A stretch of 64,000 bases of DNA from JABDMH01 sp965223215 (GCA_965223215.1 CBDCVZ010000010.1:2914001-2978000), one strand, 5' to 3'. Shown: positions 54,244 to 63,225, numbered from the stretch's first letter. The notes: generated by a model not told the origin, from the sequence alone. Translations and numbers: made by a program.

Positions 54244-55023
54244 ATGCTAAATTTTTGGAGAAAAATAAGACGAAAACTAATTGATGAAGGAAATCTGAAA
54301 AGATATCTCATTTATGTGTTCGGAGAAATTTTATTAGTTGTCCTTGGAATTTTAATTGCACTTCAAATTAATAATTGGAACGAATTAAGGAAAGAAAATT
54401 CATTGGAATCCCGAATATACTCCCAACTATATGAGGAACTTGTGAATTGCCATAAATATAGTGTTGAAGAAATGTCAGATTACGAATCTCAAATCTTCTA
54501 CCTGCACAAATTACTTTCAAAGGGTGAAAGCCTCAATATAGACTCCTTTATAATCGAATCAAAAGAACTTTGGCCTGTAGAGATGTTTTCACTATCATAC
54601 TACTTAATTGATTTTACGGGTTTTTATGATCCAAGCCTCAATTTTTATAGCTCATCCGTAAACGATGGATCAATTTCAATGCTAAAGGAAAAAGATTTTG
54701 TTTATGACCTTGAAGAAGTCTATGTGAAAGGTAAAAACAGAATGGACAGACTTTACAATCGAGAAATTCAGTTAAACCAAGAAATCGGAAAATATATATC
54801 TCAGCAATATGGTGGCATTTTTAGCTCTACCGCCCGCTTAGAAAACAGTAAATGGGATAGAAAAAGTGAAATAGCTTTATTGAAAAATCTTACCAAAGAT
54901 GGGGTGGTCAGATATAGGTTAAGAGATAAATTGGCAATATTAAAGTCAAAAATCCTAATCTTAGAAAGAGATATTATTGATCCTATGGAGAAATTTGAAG
55001 AGACGTATATACAGAAAAAATAA
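54244..55023 (+). CDS. Cassette 12: DUF6090-like membrane-anchored protein
   Basis: The 259-residue protein begins LNFWRKIRRKLIDEGNLKRY followed by one strong transmembrane helix (GEILLVVLGILIALQINNWN). This opening is the hallmark of a widespread Bacteroidota family listed as DUF6090, often found as cassette-like orphans. The rest is helical and charged, probably periplasmic. No enzymatic motif. It fills the cassette from 31 bases after GTTGGCGGG to 8 bases before ACCACCAAC. Confidence 0.75.
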   Translation: MLNFWRKIRRKLIDEGNLKRYLIYVFGEILLVVLGILIALQINNWNELRKENSLESRIYSQLYEELVNCHKYSVEEMSDYESQIFYLHKLLSKGESLNIDSFIIESKELWPVEMFSLSYYLIDFTGFYDPSLNFYSSSVNDGSISMLKEKDFVYDLEEVYVKGKNRMDRLYNREIQLNQEIGKYISQQYGGIFSSTARLENSKWDRKSEIALLKNLTKDGVVRYRLRDKLAILKSKILILERDIIDPMEKFEETYIQKK

Positions 55024-55031
55024 AAAAACGA

Positions 55032-55101
55032 ACCACCAACACAGCATAGAATGTCAAGCGTCGCTAAATGCGCCACCTGCATTTATGCGAGGCCGTTGAA
55101 C
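55032..55101 (+). repeat. attC-12
   Basis: ACCACCAAC (7/9 match to the cassette 12 start), arms GCATAGAATG and CATTTATGC, right core GCCGTTGAAC. From GTTGAAC onward the sequence follows the opening of cassette 7 closely. Confidence 0.75.
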
Positions 55102-55168
55102 AAACCCGTTAGGGATTTCAGAAAAACATCCTTGGAAATAGCTTGATCGGCTTGGTTTTTGCCATAGA

Positions 55169-55756
55169 ATGGATGAACCAAATATTCCAATCATGTCAAC
55201 AATTGATGATAGGCTTGAGAAATTCGATAATTATTTATTACCGAAGAATTTTAGTGATCAGACAAGGACCAGTTACCTAAGGACGCTACGAGAATTTGAT
55301 AATTTTCGTAGAGAGCTGGGAACCTGGGGCAGGTATGGTCAGGAGCAGGTCAAATCGTATTTGCTTAAGCGCATTAAGAATGGAAAGTCTTGGAGTACGA
55401 TTAACGGAGATTATTCTACTCTGAGGAAATATTTTAGGGAAGTAGCCAATCTTACCTGGAGTTTAAAAAAGGTACCTCGGCCAAGAAAAGAGGAGAGACT
55501 TCCGGAGATTCTATCGAAAGAGGATGTTAGAAAGCTCATTGAACATGCCGTAAATTATAAACACCAGGTATTCTTGACCTTCGTGTATGCTACTGGCCTG
55601 CGATTAAGTGAATCATTGAACGTGAAGATTACGGACATAGACGGTAACCGAAAGCAGATAAGGGTGACTAAAGGCAAGGGGTCCAAGGATCGCTATATTA
55701 GCATACCGGACTTTTCGAAGATAGACGCAGACATTCCTTTGAGTTACTTACCATAA
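55169..55756 (+). pseudogene. Cassette 13: truncated copy of the cassette 7 tyrosine recombinase
   Basis: Residues 1-183 are nearly the same as the recombinase at 44624 (DEPNIPIM, KNGKSWSTINGDYS, VFLTFVYATGLRLSE). After KGSKDRYISIP the sequence jumps straight to CGGACTTTTCGAAGATAGAC, the right half of attC-7 type. The catalytic HxxR, His and Tyr are lost. The deletion removes the rest of the recombinase, the transposase and the left half of the attC. Inactive remnant; its nucleotide changes versus cassette 7 are spread along the copy, so the duplication is not brand new. Confidence 0.82.
55706..55749 (+). repeat. attC-13 right half
   Basis: This is the same 41-base stretch as 47180-47220 (CCGGACTTTTCGAAG ... 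CCTTTGAGTTA), here without its left half. Right core GAGTTACTTACC opens cassette 14. It cannot fold as a normal attC. Confidence 0.75.
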
Positions 55757-55799
55757 AATTGATGAAGTCAAGAAAATAATATGTAATTGGTATCCTCCT

Positions 55800-56567
55800 T
55801 TGAATAAAAAACTAAAGAGTATGGTAAATCGTATAACGACAAGAATTCTTATTTTCCTTTTGACCTTATTTTCTTTTTCCTTTTCAGTGTATGGGCAGGA
55901 AGTGGAGATACAATCATCGGGACAAATCAAAAATGTAAAAGATCCGGTAGATCTACAAGATGCGGCTACCAAGGCTTATGTGGACAATACCTTAATGTCA
56001 TTTGGTATTTCAGTAGGGCCTGCAGGCATGCAGGGCTTGCTAGATGCAGGCTATAGTCCTTTAGAAATTATTAATCAGGGTGCCGATACTTCAGACTTTA
56101 TTGGTCTTAATTATGCAGGAGGCATCATATTTTATATAAAGTCAGATGGAAGAGGACTGGTGTCTGCAACATCATTACAAAGTACTGGAGCTGAATGGGG
56201 ATGTTTTGGCTTATATATAAGAGGAGCACAGGGATTTACCATAGGGACAGGGTTACAAAATACAATTGATATTGAGGCAGGATGTATAGGATCTGGTACA
56301 GCAGCAGCCATGTGTGCTAACTTGATTTTTAATGGATTTGATGATTGGTTTTTGCCTTCCAAGGATGAATTAAATGAAATGTATACAAAAATTGGACAAG
56401 GCGCTTCAGCACCCAATACAAATATTGCCAAATTTGATGATTTTCCGTATTGGAGTTCTACTCAGTACAATATTAACGCTGCCTATTATCAAAACTTCCT
56501 CAATAGTAACCAGGGTCCCGAGAATAAGTTCGTTCCATATCGCGTCCGAGCTATTCGGGCATTTTAA
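55800..56567 (+). CDS. Cassette 14: DUF1566/Lcl-type exported protein, second candidate DGR variable protein
   Basis: The start of the frame is TTG/ATG-like at 55800, with ATG 55821 (MVNRITTRILIFLLTLFSFS) giving a good signal peptide. The domain order parallels the cassette 6 protein: LLDAGYSPLEIINQGADTSD, FIGLNYAGGIIFYI, FDDWFLPSKDELNEMY, PYWSSTQ, YRVRAIRAF. The variable segment (YNINAAYYQNFLNSNQ...) is asparagine/tyrosine-rich, as expected from an AAY-codon template. There is no Avd or reverse transcriptase next to it; an IS1182 remnant follows. The cassette has lost its right attC. Confidence 0.72.
   Translation: MNKKLKSMVNRITTRILIFLLTLFSFSFSVYGQEVEIQSSGQIKNVKDPVDLQDAATKAYVDNTLMSFGISVGPAGMQGLLDAGYSPLEIINQGADTSDFIGLNYAGGIIFYIKSDGRGLVSATSLQSTGAEWGCFGLYIRGAQGFTIGTGLQNTIDIEAGCIGSGTAAAMCANLIFNGFDDWFLPSKDELNEMYTKIGQGASAPNTNIAKFDDFPYWSSTQYNINAAYYQNFLNSNQGPENKFVPYRVRAIRAF
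56460..56546 (+). other. Candidate DGR variable region (VR2)
   Basis: 87 bp between TATTGGAGTTCT (56448-56459) and CGAGCTATTCGGGC (56547-56560), both exactly shared with VR1. Codons like AAT ATT AAC GCT GCC TAT TAT and AAT AGT AAC fit A-to-N change of AAY codons. The length differs from VR1 by 6 bp (two codons). Confidence 0.5.
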
Positions 56568-56585
56568 CGATTATATTTAATACAT

Positions 56586-56602
56586 AACAAGTTATTCTTG
56601 TT
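56586..56602 (+). other. Hairpin after VR2
   Basis: AACAAG, loop TTATT, CTTGTT, 19 bases after the stop. It could be a DGR-type cruciform or a terminator. Confidence 0.35.
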
Positions 56603-56639
56603 TAACTATTTGACAATAAATACTTCGAAGCGGACATGG

Positions 56640-57062
56640 CCAGAATAAAGTCAGTAAAAAATCCATATCAACTCTGGAGTAACAAGTTAGTGTTCAAGGT
56701 ATGGGTCAGCATGGCCGGAATGGTGGGTCAGTATCAGCGGAATATGCAGATGTCCATGGTGGAAGAAATGTACGACGTTTGTGCACGGAAGGAAAATAGA
56801 ACGGCCCAATCACCAGCCCAATGTAGAGCGGAATAATGCCCGGATAAAAAGGTATCCATCATTTTACCGACAACGCCAGCAAATCGTAGAACCGATATTT
56901 GGAGTATGGAAACGGCAGTGGCATTTTGACCATCTCACCTTACGAACCAAAGAAAAAGTGGAAGCCGAGGTTAACTTGGACGCCATTACCTACAATCTCA
57001 TGAGATTGGTGAGTATCAAAGGTAGAGATTGGGTTAAAAAGCAGCTGAAAAGACCTATTTAG
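56640..57062 (+). pseudogene. IS1182-type transposase, C-terminal remnant
   Basis: The best homology is in the frame 56781-57062: GRKIERPNHQPNVERNNARI, YRQRQQIVEPIFGVWKRQW, VNLDAITYNLMRLVSIKG, the conserved tail of IS1182 DDE transposases (YREK-like Y-x2-RQ-x-x-VE with the last Glu). Upstream, an overlapping frame (56636-56836) holds earlier pieces, so at least one frameshift exists. The N-terminal two thirds are missing. This remnant replaces the right end of cassette 14. Confidence 0.72.
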
Positions 57063-57456
57063 CTGTATTTTCGTTTCTACATTCACCAGTCCGCATCAAG
57101 ATACTTACATGATTTAAGTAAATTAATATCTCCAAGGTGCTCCACCAGACCTCACATAGCTATCATAAGCCGATGATGGGTGTTGTTGCAGAGACTGCCG
57201 TTCTATGCCATTTGAAAAAACCTACCGTTCCAAATAAGCCCAAGTGAAATTTGGATGATGGCCATTTGCTCGAACCATTTTTACCCAAAGCAAAGCAATC
57301 TAGTGCACACCCTTTCTTTTCGATCAAATGCACCAATACGGGCACGGTACTACGAAAAATTTTTGGTTATTTCTGGATTGTTTGTCTTATTATCGCTTGG
57401 TCTGATCGCATCTTATATTGAATCCTTAATTATTAACCTGGCAAAATCACCTCATC
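57063..57456. other. 394-bp gap without a supported gene
   Basis: Contains a 70-residue open frame (57255-57467) with one hydrophobic stretch and no family features. It separates the IS remnant from the esterase gene and probably contains that gene's promoter. Confidence 0.4.
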
Positions 57457-58407
57457 ATGTTTATTAATCTAATAAACCCAACCAAAGGGGCCATTTTGGC
57501 CCTCTTCATTATCTTATCCGTATCAACAATTGCACAGGATGGAACCATTTATCCCCTTGATGCACCACCAGAACCAGGTGCCATTTTGCTGGGTACAGGT
57601 GGGGTGGATGACCAGCCTGCTTCCGAAACCTGGTTTCGGCAATGGGGCGACCCGATGGCTCGTAATATTACTAAAGCAACGCTCACCCCTTTTCTGCCTG
57701 AGCCCGACAAGGCCAACGGCGCCGCTGTGATTGTGGCACCTGGAGGTGGATTTCGATGGCTCTCCATGAGTAACGAAGGCTGGGAAGTTGCTGGAGCACT
57801 GGTAAAACAGGGCATAGCCGCTTTTGTGCTCAAGTACCGACTCCACCCAACGGCAGAGTCACTTGATGACTTCGAGGCCTTGATGAATCGTCCTCGTACA
57901 CGCCCCGCTGCTCCTTCAGATACGGCCAATTCCGAAACGCCACCACGTCCTCCGCAGCTGGATTTATCCAATCAACTCGAGGATGCCGAAGCTGCTTATG
58001 CCATGATTGTCAAACGTGCAGGGGAATGGGGCGTGGATATAAACAGGATAGGAATGATTGGTTTTTCGGCTGGTGCTGGCCTTACCATGCACTCCACGCT
58101 TAAATCAAATATTATGAAGCTGGCATTCATTGGTCCTATCTACGGCGGAATGGGTCCAGTTGAGGTACCAGAAAATGCTCCGCCTATGTTTAATGTCATT
58201 GCCACCGACGATTTTCTTTTTAGGGGTCAATTTGGAATAATCGATTCCTGGTACAAGGCAGGAATACCTGTTGAATTTCATCTTTACCAAACTGGAGGTC
58301 ACGGGTTTGGACTAGGAAATCCCAATCGAACCAGCAATCGTTGGTTCGATGCTTTTATACACTGGTTAGATGTTAATGGCTTTATTATGGCCAAAGCAAA
58401 AGAGTAG
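57457..58407 (+). CDS. Secreted alpha/beta-hydrolase (acetyl-xylan-esterase-like / BD-FAE type)
   Basis: The 316-residue protein has a signal peptide (about 1-25, STIAQ). The fold markers are the oxyanion region VIVAPGGGFRWLSM, the nucleophile elbow IGMIGFSAGAGLT (Ser in GFSAG), Asp in VIATDDFLF and His in YQTGGHGFG. Length and order fit the dienelactone-hydrolase-like esterases linked to xylan and arabinan use. Followed 31 bp later by the GH51 gene, so a two-gene unit that removes acyl groups and arabinose side chains is likely. The GC-richer codon use resembles the chromosome, not the cassettes. Confidence 0.85.
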   Translation: MFINLINPTKGAILALFIILSVSTIAQDGTIYPLDAPPEPGAILLGTGGVDDQPASETWFRQWGDPMARNITKATLTPFLPEPDKANGAAVIVAPGGGFRWLSMSNEGWEVAGALVKQGIAAFVLKYRLHPTAESLDDFEALMNRPRTRPAAPSDTANSETPPRPPQLDLSNQLEDAEAAYAMIVKRAGEWGVDINRIGMIGFSAGAGLTMHSTLKSNIMKLAFIGPIYGGMGPVEVPENAPPMFNVIATDDFLFRGQFGIIDSWYKAGIPVEFHLYQTGGHGFGLGNPNRTSNRWFDAFIHWLDVNGFIMAKAKE

Positions 58408-58438
58408 TGACCGAATTTTTATCAGTTATAAATTCATT

Positions 58439-60403
58439 ATGAAAAATTTAACCAGCTCCTTTACCATACTCCTGATCATAGCAGGTAGCTTTTGTTGCAA
58501 TAGCTCGAAGCAACAGTCGCAATTTTCGGGAACGACGGTTGCTGTGGAGCTCAATGAAATCGGGGCCCCTATCCAAAAATATATTTACGGTCAGTTTATT
58601 GAGCATCTGGGTCGATGCATTTATGGGGGTATCTGGGCGGAAATGCTGATGGACCGGAAATTCTATTATCCTGTGACAGATGAATACGCCCCATGGGCCA
58701 TGGCATCTGAATCATTCTGGGCCGATGGGTCGACGCTTGAGTATCCCTACTTAGACAGGTCACCCTGGCAGGTTGAGGGTCCTTCTGGAAATCTTGTTAT
58801 GGATAGTCGGGATCCTTATGTTGGCGAGCACACACCGGTGATCAAAGTTAGTGGCAAGAAAGCTGGCATCAGGCAGAATGAATTGAGTGTACAAGCAGGC
58901 CAAAAATATGTTGGCAGAGCGATATTGGCCGGTGATAGGTCATTATTGCCAATCTCGATCCAATTGAGTACCCCAAATGGGCAAACAGAAAGGATCATCT
59001 TAGAAGACATATCTGCCGAATTTCAAACTTATCCATTTGAATTTAATCCGGGATTTACCAGTGACAGTGCCTCTTTGGAGATAACTAGTGAAGGTGTAGG
59101 CAGCCTAAGGATTGGCACGGTATCTCTGATGCCTGCCGACAACATCCAGGGTTGGCGCCGAGATGTAGTGGGTTTGCTGAAAGAATTAAATTCCCCGATC
59201 TATCGCTGGCCAGGGGGTAATTTTGTCAGTGGTTATAACTGGCGGGATGGCATCGGTGAAAGGGACAGGAGGCCTCCAAGGAAGAACCCTGCATGGAAGG
59301 GTATTGAGCATAATGACGTTGGTATTCATGAATACATGGAGTTAATGCAACTCATCAATGCAGAGCCATTTATTGCCGTTAATACCGGGTTGGGTACAGT
59401 TGAGGAGGTTGCTGAAGAGATACAGTATTGCAACGGATCAGTTGACAGCGACATGGGTAAATTAAGGGCGGCTAACGGGCACCCAGAACCATACGGAGTA
59501 AGATGGTGGGCTGTTGGCAATGAAATGTATGGTGACTGGCAACTTGGCCACATGCCTTTATCGGAGTACGTTAGAAAGCATAATGGTATGGCTGAAGCCA
59601 TTTGGAATGTTGATTCCACCGCCAAGCTAATCGCAGTTGGACATATAGGAGAATGGAGTGAAACTATGCTGGCTAATTCCTCCAACCATATGGACCTTCT
59701 AAGTGAACACATCTATGCCACTGGATCTCAGGAACCGGCTGAACACATGAGTTTGGTGGCCAACCTGATCAAAGAGGTTGCGAATGCTCATCGAGCCTAT
59801 AGAGATTCAATACCAGGCCTCAAACAGAAGGACATACTTATCGCGATGGATGAATGGAACTACTGGTATGGAGATTATATTTATGGTGAATTAGGAGTGC
59901 GTTATTATCATAAAGATGCCCTGGGAATTGCTAAAGGGTTGCACGAGTATTTTCGAAATAGTGACCTATATTTCATGGCCAATTATGCTCAAACCGTCAA
60001 CGTTATCGGTTGCATTAAGACTACTCCCAACTCAGCCGGTTTTGCCACCACTGGTTTGCCAATGAAGCTATATCGTCAGCAGTTTGCAACTCTTCCTGTC
60101 AAAATAGGCTACAGTTCAACTGATCTAGACATCGTTGCCGCTATTACAATGGATAAGGCCTTCATAACCCTAGCCATTGTCAATGAAAAACCCAAAACAG
60201 TAGAGCTAGCCTTCGATTTTGGAGACACTCAGATAGGAAACAAGGGAAAGCAATGGCTTATTCAGCACGACGATCTAATGGCTTACAATAATCCCGGCAC
60301 CGCGGCCGAAGTGGAAATCAAAGAAACGGATGTCTTTCTGAAGAACCATCAATTAGAAATACAACCCTATTCCATTTATCTAGTTCGATTGGATATCAAG
60401 TAA
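58439..60403 (+). CDS. GH51 alpha-L-arabinofuranosidase, exported lipoprotein-like
   Basis: ATG 58439 gives a lipoprotein-type signal (MKNLTSSFTILLIIAGSFCC) and 654 residues; the frame upstream overlaps the esterase gene. GH51 markers: YGQFIEHLGRCIYGGIWAEM, SPIYRWPGGNFVSGYNWRDG, acid/base Glu in WWAVGNEMYG, nucleophile Glu in ILIAMDEWNYWYG, and the C-terminal beta domain. A CBM-like insertion lies at ~110-215 (LSVQAGQKYVGRAILAGDR). Reaction: release of terminal alpha-L-arabinofuranose from arabinan or arabinoxylan. Both catalytic Glu residues are present. Confidence 0.92.
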   Translation: MKNLTSSFTILLIIAGSFCCNSSKQQSQFSGTTVAVELNEIGAPIQKYIYGQFIEHLGRCIYGGIWAEMLMDRKFYYPVTDEYAPWAMASESFWADGSTLEYPYLDRSPWQVEGPSGNLVMDSRDPYVGEHTPVIKVSGKKAGIRQNELSVQAGQKYVGRAILAGDRSLLPISIQLSTPNGQTERIILEDISAEFQTYPFEFNPGFTSDSASLEITSEGVGSLRIGTVSLMPADNIQGWRRDVVGLLKELNSPIYRWPGGNFVSGYNWRDGIGERDRRPPRKNPAWKGIEHNDVGIHEYMELMQLINAEPFIAVNTGLGTVEEVAEEIQYCNGSVDSDMGKLRAANGHPEPYGVRWWAVGNEMYGDWQLGHMPLSEYVRKHNGMAEAIWNVDSTAKLIAVGHIGEWSETMLANSSNHMDLLSEHIYATGSQEPAEHMSLVANLIKEVANAHRAYRDSIPGLKQKDILIAMDEWNYWYGDYIYGELGVRYYHKDALGIAKGLHEYFRNSDLYFMANYAQTVNVIGCIKTTPNSAGFATTGLPMKLYRQQFATLPVKIGYSSTDLDIVAAITMDKAFITLAIVNEKPKTVELAFDFGDTQIGNKGKQWLIQHDDLMAYNNPGTAAEVEIKETDVFLKNHQLEIQPYSIYLVRLDIK

Positions 60404-60823
60404 ATCCATTCATATTGAATCCATCTCGCATTAAAAAACAATGAAATTCCCAGATAACTAATTAAAGCCAGGAGACCCAGGTCCGAAAGTAGCAAATAAC
60501 GATTCCATTAGCAGAAGGAAGTTGCGTTGATCTGCCGCCCATAAACAGAGCAGAATTAACAACAAATAAACCCTTTCAGTATTATCGTAATCCAATATAT
60601 TTGGCGTTATCGATTTCATTCTTTTATTCTCCTTTTAATAGCTCTATATGCTTTAAGTTTTATGTTGTATTATTTTAAGTTATTCATCCATCGAAATAAA
60701 AATAAGATCCGAAGAGGAGTATTTAATCGAGAAACATGGGGATATTTTTTCAAAAATACATGCGAAAAGTACATAGATGAATTAAAAAAAACGAGGCACA
60801 ATCAAGTAGATCGAGGTATACAT
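60404..60823. other. 420-bp gap without a supported gene
   Basis: AT-rich. A 78-residue open frame (60662-60898) is lysine-rich, runs into the IS21 terminal repeats and has no family features, so it is not called. Confidence 0.4.
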
Positions 60824-61345
60824 ATTCCGATCAGTCTGATCCCCCTATTCCGATCTAGTCCGACCCCACCATTCCGAGATTTAACCCCTTTAAAATGAAA
60901 ACACAGACAATTTATAATCTTCATATTCAAACTTAAATCATTGAACATGGAACAAGTAAAGCCTATGGATCAGATAAGATTAATCATGATCACTTATCTA
61001 CAAACAGGCGCCATAAAGGCCACTGCCCGAAGACTGGGTATTTCCAAGAATACCCTTAAGAACTACCTAAGAAGAACACAAGTAATCAAGCGAAGATCTG
61101 GAGGATTTTCCCAATCATTGTGATGCAGATCTCCGGTGAATCTCTTATCCGCCAGGCAGTCAGCGGGATCAGCAACGGCAGCAGATTTTTTTAGATAAGA
61201 TAGACTATTGGATAAAGGAAACTTTGTAGGACGAGAGTAACCAACAGTTGCTAGAGGAAGAAGTGTACTAGAAGATCGCGCTTTTCAAGCTCTTACATCA
61301 CGAAGGCAAAGGGACATCTACCGTATTATTCATAAGCCAAATAAT
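60824..61345 (+). mobile_element. IS21-type remnant (left end and istA fragment)
   Basis: Three related ~20-base repeats beginning ATTCCGA and ending in a C-run lie at 60824, 60847 and 60871, the multiple terminal repeats typical of IS21 ends. A decayed istA start follows. No istB or right end is seen. Confidence 0.65.
60941..61345 (+). pseudogene. IS21 transposase IstA, N-terminal remnant
   Basis: The first 60 codons give MDQIRLIMITYLQTGAIKAT and ARRLGISKNTLKNYLRR, the HTH that opens IstA proteins, then stop at 61123. Beyond that, short pieces in shifted frames (QQRQQIFLDKIDYWIKETL, ESNQQLLEEEVY, FKLLHHEGKG) resemble the next IstA segment, with several stops. The DDE core is missing. A dead remnant. 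Confidence 0.65.
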
Positions 61346-61463
61346 TAAAACCCCGTAAATCCAAAATAAAGATCTATATTTCAAAATATTTTAGTAGGGA
61401 GGGGACTAAAGAATTGATAAAAGGTGGATTAAAAATGCAGTCCACAAAAAGTGTTAAAAAAAT

Positions 61464-62249
61464 ATGATAGAGGCGATACAAGTTAACTCAAATGGACTAC
61501 CCAAAAGGGGACGAAGAGTAAAAAAATATATTCTGGTTTGGTGCTCCCATGGAAGAATTGAAATGGAAATTGATCGTATGAACTTTACAATTCCTGCAGA
61601 CAATGCAATAACCATTACTTCCGGTCAATTTCACGAATTCCAAGAAGCCGAAAATGCAAAAGGAATAATCCTACAGGTTACCTACGATTTCTTCTGTAAA
61701 GATGATAAAGACATAGAACTAATATTTCACAACGGGCTATTCTGTCATTTCGATAGAAATCAAATAATTGACGTTTCAATGCATTCATCAATAGGAACAC
61801 AACTAAAATGTATCGTAAAGGAACTCAACGAGAAACCCTACCAATACATAAGTTCAATCCATTCAAGAATTGAACTCATATTGATAGAACTCAATCGAGC
61901 CAAAATCTTCCATGGAGATGAAATTTGGAAACCTAATGCGCTGTTCTTAAAATTCCTCGAATTGATTAGAGCAAATTTCCAGCACAGTCAACCCGTAAGG
62001 TATTATTCTGAAAAGTTGGGAACAACTGAATTAAAGTTAAATGAACTTTCAAAACAATATGCAGGAAAAACAGCACAGCAGATAATTCATGGGTTAATCG
62101 TTTCCGAAGCCAAAAGGCTTTTTTACTATGAAAGACTATCGGTTAAAGAAACTGCCTATGCTCTCGGGTTCAATGACCCATTCTACTTTTCCAATTTCTT
62201 TAAAAGGCACACAGATTTATCACCACAAGCATTTAAGGAACAAGTCTAG
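61464..62249 (+). CDS. AraC-family transcriptional regulator
   Basis: The 261-residue protein has an N-terminal cupin-type sensor (VWCSHGRIEMEIDRMNFTIP, ITSGQFHEFQEAE) and a C-terminal double HTH (YYSEKLGTTELKLNELSKQY; LSVKETAYALGFNDPFYFSN, ending LSPQAFKEQ). It is followed by a cupin gene 104 bp downstream on the same strand, a likely target. Ligand unknown. It sits in a low-GC patch among IS remnants, so it may have come by transfer, but no cassette cores were found around it. Confidence 0.85.
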   Translation: MIEAIQVNSNGLPKRGRRVKKYILVWCSHGRIEMEIDRMNFTIPADNAITITSGQFHEFQEAENAKGIILQVTYDFFCKDDKDIELIFHNGLFCHFDRNQIIDVSMHSSIGTQLKCIVKELNEKPYQYISSIHSRIELILIELNRAKIFHGDEIWKPNALFLKFLELIRANFQHSQPVRYYSEKLGTTELKLNELSKQYAGKTAQQIIHGLIVSEAKRLFYYERLSVKETAYALGFNDPFYFSNFFKRHTDLSPQAFKEQV

Positions 62250-62353
62250 TCCTGAAAATTACATGGAAAACTGATAATCCTCTATTCTTTGGATAGATAA
62301 AACCTCTAATCTTTATACCGATAGAGTTTTATTCCCAATTAAATTTTAACACA

Positions 62354-62731
62354 ATGACTACAAGGATTGAAGACTACATCGTCAATACCAATTCCGCAAA
62401 ATGGAAACCCTTGAATGAAGAAGGAATTGATACAAAGGGCATTTATGTCAAACCTCTGCGATTAGACGAAAGTGGAAGGCCACCCAGTTTTTTGCTAAAA
62501 TTTGATCCCGGAGCCAGTTATCCTTACCATAATCATCCCGCAGGAGAAGAGTTATTTGTATTAGAGGGCACTTGTATTATTGAGGGCGCAACTCTAAGTA
62601 GGGGAGATTACCTTTACACACCTCCTTACTTTAAGCATGGTGTAAAAACGGAGACAGGATGCATATTGTACTTTATTGTTCCCGAGGAAGTTGAAGTTAT
62701 TCCAGAAGTGAGAACTAAAGCGCACGAATGA
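62354..62731 (+). CDS. Cupin-domain protein (ChrR-like)
   Basis: The 125-residue protein is one cupin_2/ChrR-type barrel: motif 1 ASYPYHNHPAGEELFVLEG (His, His, Glu metal ligands) and motif 2 LSRGDYLYTPPYFKHGVKT (His). All metal ligands are present, so it is probably a metal-binding dioxygenase, isomerase or sensor. The substrate is unknown. Its position after the AraC gene suggests that it is regulated by it. Confidence 0.82.
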   Translation: MTTRIEDYIVNTNSAKWKPLNEEGIDTKGIYVKPLRLDESGRPPSFLLKFDPGASYPYHNHPAGEELFVLEGTCIIEGATLSRGDYLYTPPYFKHGVKTETGCILYFIVPEEVEVIPEVRTKAHE

Positions 62732-63225
62732 TATAGCAGATTTTGAGATCCAGTCCTGTGACTTAGAAAATCCTTCAAATTCTATCAAAAATTTCTCAAT
62801 TCGATCATTGTTAAAGAAGAACACCTTCTTTTCGAATACCATCGGATTAAACTAAAGTGAGCTGAATGCTGGACCTTTACAAATTGCGCAGGCATTCGCG
62901 TTCCAAAGAAGGAATACCAATTTTGATGAGGTTGCTTGCCCGCAGTTGCAAGGCAATATTTCTTGCGTCAATTTTATCTGTTTTTATGACACCTTGTTTG
63001 GCTGGTTTAGGAATATCTGCGGGATTTACAACGAATATATCCCATCCGAAGTCAATGAAGGATCCAGCTGCGGAAAATCCGCAGCACCCAGCTTCGTAAG
63101 CAATGGAAACTGCATGGTCTTGATAATACCTGTCGACATATAGTTTCAGGCCATTTGCATCAGGTGGCATAGTCTTAGTTGCACCAATAGTGATGTCCGT
63201 CGCGAAGTGCAGTTGCCAAGACTTT

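Larger units (their letters stand above)
35445..55749 (+). mobile_element. Integron-type gene-cassette array (about 13 cassettes, no integrase seen)
   Basis: Between 35.4 and 55.7 kb, genes alternate with imperfect inverted repeats of 60-150 bp that end in (C)CGTT or similar. The bases opening each cassette reappear reversed at its end: GTTAGCAGC/GCTGCTAAC, GTTATATGGC/GCCATATAAC, GTTATGTAG/CTACATAAC, GTTGCAGGTA/TACCTGCAAC, GTTGTAGCCA/TGGCTACAAC, GTTACTTGCC/GGCAAGTAAC and GTTATGCGC/GCGCATAAC are exact. Cassettes 7 and 9-12 match with 1-2 changes. This is what site-specific excision and insertion at G|TT within attC produces. All cassette genes are on the plus strand except cassette 10. No IntI-type integrase (with its family-specific insert) was found, so this is an integrase-less array within the window. 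Confidence 0.85.

Noticed and set aside
35445..55749. CRISPR array
   Set aside because: The repeats are 60-150 bp, palindromic, 0.5-3 kb apart and separated by genes; no short direct repeats with spacers and no cas genes.
57255..57467. 70-aa open frame with a hydrophobic stretch
   Set aside because: It overlaps the start of the esterase gene and has no other support.
60662..60898. 78-aa open frame
   Set aside because: It runs into IS21 terminal repeats, is lysine/asparagine-rich and resembles no family; probably chance in AT-rich DNA.
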